A DNA stretch of 64,000 nt from assembly GCF_048771995.1 (NCBI RefSeq), contig NC_133024.1, positions 20,802,001-20,866,000 of the forward strand, given 5' to 3'. Origin of the DNA: Taeniopygia guttata (taxonomy: Eukaryota; Chordata; Aves; Passeriformes; Estrildidae). Below, piece after piece: positions 58,838 to 64,000 of this stretch. Under the pieces are notes generated by a model. The model was given only the letters and a program-made list of their open reading frames with translations. It searched no databases and had not been told where the DNA came from. Both the position numbers and the translations under genes were made by a program. Each line of letters opens with the position of its first letter. Position 1 is the stretch's first letter.

Positions 58838-59487
58838 TGTGCCTGGAACTAGCTGACACAACTGAGATGTACTGCTGCATCTCCCCCTCGAATCCACGGG
58901 AACAGATCACCTGTGGAGCCCGGCCAGCTGGGCAGTGGGGCGAGGCAGGCAGAGGGAAAGAACTTCTCCTTGGATCCTGGGGGGCTTGGAGAAGCTCCCT
59001 CGTGAGTCCAAAGACGAGATGGTCCCACAAGCAAAGGAAAGAGGCGCTCTCCCTCAGGATTAGTTCCAAAGTTTAATGAGGGCCTGGAGAGATCCCAGGC
59101 CACATCTGACCTTGAAGGGCATCCAGAGCACGAGAGAGGGTCTCTCTGCCCAGAGCAGCCAGATATAGGGGGGCGGGGAAACCTGAACAGCCAATGGGGG
59201 AAGGACATGGGAGTGGCTCTCTGGGGGCCAGGCCTCAGAGTGACCACTGAGGAGGGGGTGGGGGAGGAGTCCCAGCCAGGGTCCAGTTACCTGGTGACCC
59301 TGCCAGAAGGATCTGGACAAAGGGGAAGGGACACCAGGTGATGGACACAACACCTGTGAGGAGACAGGGGGATGGGTTGGGGTTTGATGGACATACAGGT
59401 ACTGATGGGAAAGTTAGGATGGACCAAACAGATACAAAGAGGGGATATGGAGGGACAAACCATGAGGGGATATACAGTGCGAACACA
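58838..59487 (-). mobile_element. Solo LTR, minus orientation, about 650 bp
   Basis: In minus sense the element runs from TGTGTTCGCACTG to CCAGGCACA. It has a C-rich U3 with ATTGGCTGTTC, a TATATCTGG TATA box (about 59161) and an ATTAAA signal (about 59077). Composition, the ATGGTTTG block and the signal type resemble the LTR at 14987-15644. No clean target duplication was found (CAGT against CAAT at best), so the ends are accurate only to a few bases. Confidence 0.75.
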
Positions 59488-60679
59488 ATTCTAGAATGTA
59501 CCATTTATTTTCCTTAAATAAACCAAGCTTATTTTCCTCATTCTTTCTTTGAGTTTTTATATGGTCCTATATTGTATATTGTAAAAAAATGACATGATAA
59601 ATGGATGCCTCTCCAGGGTGTTCCACTGCAAAGAATGCATCTGCCATTTGGTAATGAAAGAAGAAATAGCTTTTTGTTTCTTCACAAGCCAGATGCAAAA
59701 AAATTGGATATTTAAACTGCAAATAGAGTAGGGACAAATGGTAGATATTTAGAGGTTGTGCTTTTCTCCTTTGAGGGAAGACTTTTTATTAAATTCTGAA
59801 ATTTAAACAGAACGTAAAAGTCTTTGAAGTACAGACACTGATACTGAGGCTGTCATTAAGTGAATCTCATTAGCGTTAAGGAGAGGTTCCCTGCAATGCA
59901 AGCCCTTGGAATAACATTTTACCACTTCAGTCTGAAGCACAGACCTGTTTACATAAGTGAGTTGATCAGAAATAGTTTCTGGCCAAACAAGTGTTCAAGA
60001 AGATTAATGGTGAACACATGTTGTATTTTGTTATCTAAAACAACACCCAAATTCTCAACTGAAATCTAGGTTATGTGATGACATAGTGTTGGTTAAGGGT
60101 ATTTCCTGCTTTTGGAGTGTTAACTCTGTGTTCATTTTTATTGCCTTTTGGAGAATGCAGTTGGGCTTTTTGTAGAAGAATTTCACTCAATTACTATGGA
60201 AGGGATTAATTTTCCTTCCTGCTGTAGGGTAAAGAAGTGTAGGCCTGAGAGGTGCCCCAACTATGTATGTAGAGATCACAGAATTGTTTTATCTGCAAGG
60301 ACAACAATGAGATTACTAGCAAAAGCAGCTCCTCCCTCAATTCAAGCTATTCTGCAGTGTTAGGATACCAGCGGAGATTATGGCACAGCAAGAGGTTTGG
60401 TATTACCCTGGTTCACCAGAAATCAGAGTTATGTGCTGCTGGTTCTGTCAGCTCTAGGTGGTTGACTCCATTCTGCTGAATTGTTCTACAGCCTGGAGGC
60501 CTTATTAGAGCTCCCAGTGTTACTGAATATTTAAATAGCACTGATGCAGAAACAGTCCATGATGTACAACAGACCAGGCATGTTTACCTTTGTATTAAAG
60601 AGAAACTCAAGCCATTAAATCAAGGAAGCTAAAGAAAGTTGGAACTAGCCATTAATATGGAACTAGACATCAGATGGAT
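59488..60679. other. Intergenic DNA, no gene seen
   Basis: AT-rich unique sequence without recognised features. Confidence 0.5.
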
Positions 60680-61335
60680 ACCCTGGTAGACAACAAGTTG
60701 AACATATAGAGATGTGCTTTTGCAGCAAAGGTGGCTGTTGCTGCTGTGTAAGGGAAGGGCATGGCCAGTAATTTAAAGAAGGTGATTCCTCACTCAGCCT
60801 GGTGAGGCCACCTGGAGTGCTGGGCCCAGTGCTGGGTTCCTCACTACAAGAGGGACATGAGCATACCTCAGCCAGTCCAGGGAAGCACCACAAAAATCAC
60901 AAATGGATTGGAGCATCTGACATAGTAGGAAAGGCTGAGAGCTGGGATTGTTTGACTTTGGTAAGAGTAGGATTAGAGGGAATTCTTAATAGCATGGATG
61001 GGGACCTGATATAGTGGGTGTAAAGAAAAATAGAGCCAGACTCTTCTCAGTGGTATCCAGTGGAAGAACAAAAAGCAATGAGCACAAACTGAAATGCAAG
61101 AAATTTTGTTTGAACACCAGAAACCTTTTTTTTTTTTTTTTTAACTGAAGGATGATTCAGGATTTTCATAGGTTGCCCTGCGAGGTTGTGAGTCTCTGTC
61201 CTTGAAGATATTCAAACCCAGCTGAGTATGGTCCTGAGCAACCTGTTGCAGTTGAGCCTTCTTTGACCAAGGGGGTTAGATTACATAATCTCTAGAGATT
61301 CTTTTCATCCTAACCATTGTGTAATTCTGCAATTA
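60680..61335 (+). mobile_element. CR1 LINE 3' fragment
   Basis: Follows the CR1 second-frame end in order: CTGGTAGACAACAAGTTGAAC, GTGAGGCCACCTGGAGTGCT, CTCACTACAAGAGGGACATGA, CGAGGTTGTGAGTCTCTGTC, GGGGGTTAGATTACATAATC, and a short ATTCTGCAATTA tail. A run of 17 T (61126-61142) sits where CR1 normally has a short T-rich stretch. Truncated at its 5' end, with many substitutions. Confidence 0.9.
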
Positions 61336-63406
61336 CAGGCTTAGCCATGCAAGTGAGTGTGATACACTGGGGATTCATTGTCCACGTCTCAGCTGCACTC
61401 AATACAGACAGCTGAGCATTCCAACTCCTATGCAAGTGAATATCACCTACAAATTTACTCCTCAGTGTGTCTCTGGCAGCTGCTTTCTACCTTACAGTTC
61501 TGTGTCCTATCTGTCAGAAGGAAAATCATGAAAATGCAAAAGCAAGAGATAAAAGAGGTTCTAGGGTATGTACCCACATAACACAGACTGCAGCAGATTG
61601 TCCTGCCTGGCATAAGAATGACCAAACACATCATTGTTGTGGATCTATGGACCAAAGTCACATTTTCAATTCGGCATGTCAAAAACTCTGCCTGCATTGG
61701 TTCTGTCCATGACTGCATTACCTATTTCAGGTTACAGAGCTGCCAGCATTAGTGTTACCTTTCTATTATGTATTGTTTCTCTTCAATAAAAACTGAATAA
61801 ATACTATCCTTTGGCCCACACCAGGGACTTCAAACAACCTTGTCATGCACCAGTTGGTGGCCATCTCCCCTTTTTAGAGGGTAAACCAAAGTCAAAATAT
61901 AATCCATGGCCTCCAACTCGTGGTTATGGGAGTTTCAAGGAGTGACAGCTGAATGTCACTCCCACAGGTTGCAGCTCTGTGCAAAGAAAGCCAACAGTGG
62001 GACTTGAGATGACAAAGGCTAAACCTGCTTTTGTCAGAGCAGCATAGGAAATGTATGGTACAGTGGAAAAAGAACCCAGGGGTGCCTGTTGCTGTATCTG
62101 ATCTCCACTTTACATTTTGTCCAACAATATGTCCATTCCTTGCCAACTAAGTTCTAAATTATTCATTTTGTTGATGGATAGTCATATTTTGCAGGTAGCC
62201 ACTAGTCAGTTTGAGTTATTCACTTCTACAAAATACTTCCTCTAGAAGGCACTGTAAACAGAATTAATTTTTAAATAGTTTGAGATTTTTTGAAAGCCAT
62301 GAGCAATGGTTATTAATATTGGCACAGAACAAGTCACATACTGATGATTCAAGGGATAGAAACTGGAACATTTTGGACAGAACTGATGTTTTTATATTCA
62401 CTTGCCTTATATTCAGACACTCTGGTGGTATAAGTGTCAATTATACCCAAGACAGCAAAGTGGGGAAGTCAGGTACTAATACGTGTGGTAAAATAAATCT
62501 TTAGATGAAGCAAACCTTGTATATTCAAATATTTTAGTTTCCATTTCTCAGTTACAACATGCAATTTTGTCATGTATCTCTTCTGCACAACAGAGGAGGA
62601 GGAAGGAGTTTGTCTCATTGAAGGCAGGGGTATGTGTGCTTGATATAGCATGCACAAATATGGACATGAAGCTTGGAGGCTGCACTGCTCACTGCCCTTA
62701 CAGATGCAAAGAAGCATGCACTCAGATTCCCGAACAACCTACAGTGATGTTTTCACTTGAATTTTTTTTGCATTGAAGCTCATTCTTGTGATAAAAAATG
62801 GTCACTCCCCAGCCAGTTGGCTAAACAAGCCAAGAAAACTGGCCACTTGGTGACTGTAGCCTAGTTACTGCAAGCACAATTGCGCATTGTTCTGCTTCTC
62901 TAAAAAAATAAATTTTAAAAATCTCCAAGGCTTGCCACTGTTTGGAAAGAACCTATAATTTTTTTGCACATGTCTAGACTGGTTTACTGCTTTTCAGTGT
63001 GACTTCTTGTTATGGTATCAGCCAGCTGGTAACAGCCAGTATGTACTTTTTTGACTGCTGCTGACCAAGGCAGACTCTGAGAAATCTTCAAAAGCCAAAG
63101 AATTTTCCAGTAACTGAGTCAGTTTAGGCAGCCTACCAGGAATTTGTAGCATGCCCTACAATACATTTTTGAGTCACCATCTGAAAACAGCCTTGATGAA
63201 TAAGTACTTGACAAGAAAATGAATCTGAAATTTCCAGCTGGTCTTATGCCAGGATTCTGCCATCCTCCCTTTGTCTCCAAAGTCAAGACACTTGAAGTGA
63301 TCTCAGTATAAATGACTATTCAATATATCCCGATATCCCGTTCAATAAGGGGCTGCACAGGGGCTTTGACAATGCCAACTTCTGTGGAGACACACAGAAT
63401 CTGATG
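61336..63406. other. Intergenic DNA, no gene seen
   Basis: AT-rich unique sequence. Two overlapping frames at 61378-61712 are open for 67 and 81 codons but show no domain and no splice context, so no gene is called. Confidence 0.5.
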
Positions 63407-63494
63407 CAACAAGACACACAAACACACACACACACACAGACACACACACACACACAGACACACAGACACACACACAGACACACACACACACACA
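63407..63494. repeat. (CA)n microsatellite with CAGA interruptions
   Basis: About 88 bp of CA dinucleotides interrupted by G at semi-regular spacing. The Cys/Val-rich frames on the minus strand come from this repeat. Confidence 0.95.
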
Positions 63495-64000
63495 TTGCCA
63501 GGGACTGTAACAGAAATTAGGAGCTGCTTGGGTGTCCGGAGCCATGAGGGTAATACCCACCTCTCTCGCATTGCAGTCTGACCAAGGACAACATGCCTAA
63601 AACACTCACAGATCCTAAGGGAAAGAGAAATTATTGGTGTTTAATTCACCACTAGGTGTCACTACGTCTTCATTTTTAAGCAGACTGCTGAGTTTTTCTA
63701 TGCCTACAGGAAAGAAAAAAGCTCAAGATGAAGGCAGGAAGCCAGTGTATTAGCCAGATAACTAGGCCAGCTCCAGTCAAAATTCTTTTAGTAAAGTAAG
63801 GTTGGTAGATAGCACATTCAAAAGAAACAAAAATAGAGAAATCATCCCCATCCCTTTTGCAGATTACTTCTATAATTACTTCTATACTTCACTACACCAT
63901 AGTGAAACACTAAGAATGTTATGAATACAGATGATTGTAAAGTTCAGCATGCTTAATACATCACGGGATTCCTCTTTATATTTGTTTGTATTACCCTGCC
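63495..64000. other. Intergenic DNA to window end
   Basis: AT-rich unique sequence; nothing recognised. Confidence 0.5.

Noticed and set aside
63320-63571. Cys/Val-rich minus-strand frames
   Set aside because: Artefact of the CA microsatellite.
1-64000. CRISPR arrays, operons, tRNA or rRNA genes
   Set aside because: The window is vertebrate-type DNA; no direct-repeat/spacer array and no tRNA or rRNA folds were recognised. Tandem arrays here are minisatellites without unique spacers.

Overview
The window looks like gene-poor nuclear DNA of a bird, most likely a songbird. The evidence is several CR1 LINE 3' ends with the avian-type tail (a 'ggactggatgatctttaagg'-like block followed by ATTCTATG-like repeats), LTRs and retroviral genes of avian type, an AT-rich background, and no mammalian repeats. 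No complete host gene can be supported. Only two weak host-exon-like signals are seen: an LDL-receptor-A-like motif near 4.74 kb and a signal-peptide-like exon on the minus strand near 49.0 kb.

The content is a graveyard of endogenous retroviruses (ERVs). I count about twelve separate retroviral relics covering roughly 21 kb, a third of the window. Left to right they are: a gammaretrovirus-like RT scrap (1-225); a 293-bp solo LTR (3801-4093); a minus-strand 658-bp solo LTR (14987-15644); provirus A (16027-25953); a second 292-bp solo LTR nested in A's 5' LTR; provirus B (21669-25748) nested in A's 3' LTR; minus-strand class-II-like provirus D (33578 to about 40660); solo LTRs at 45488-46015 (minus), 49321-50027 (plus, ERVL-like), 55976-56332 (minus), 56874-57494 (plus, same family as D) and 58838-59487 (minus). 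Most solo LTRs have readable target-site duplications (TSDs).

Provirus A is gamma-like: 5' LTR, proline-tRNA primer site, a leader swollen by a 1-kb minisatellite, gag remnant, protease, integrase (RT and RNase H deleted), no readable env, purine tract, 3' LTR. Provirus B is young, with LTRs of 346 bp differing at two sites. It has a phenylalanine-tRNA primer site, an alpharetrovirus-like matrix start, a CpG-rich gag-protease frame, no pol, and a gammaretrovirus-type transmembrane Env, so it looks like a recombinant. All proviruses carry disabling breaks.

The most striking observation is that the short solo LTR in A's 5' LTR and provirus B in A's 3' LTR sit at exactly the same position of the A LTR, each flanked by the same 6-bp duplication GAAAGG. 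Other points of note are three near-perfect long palindromes, the leader minisatellite, an interferon-response-like simple repeat, and a strand-skewed AT-rich block inside provirus D. The high density and youth of ERVs would fit a songbird W chromosome or another low-recombination region; that is inference.
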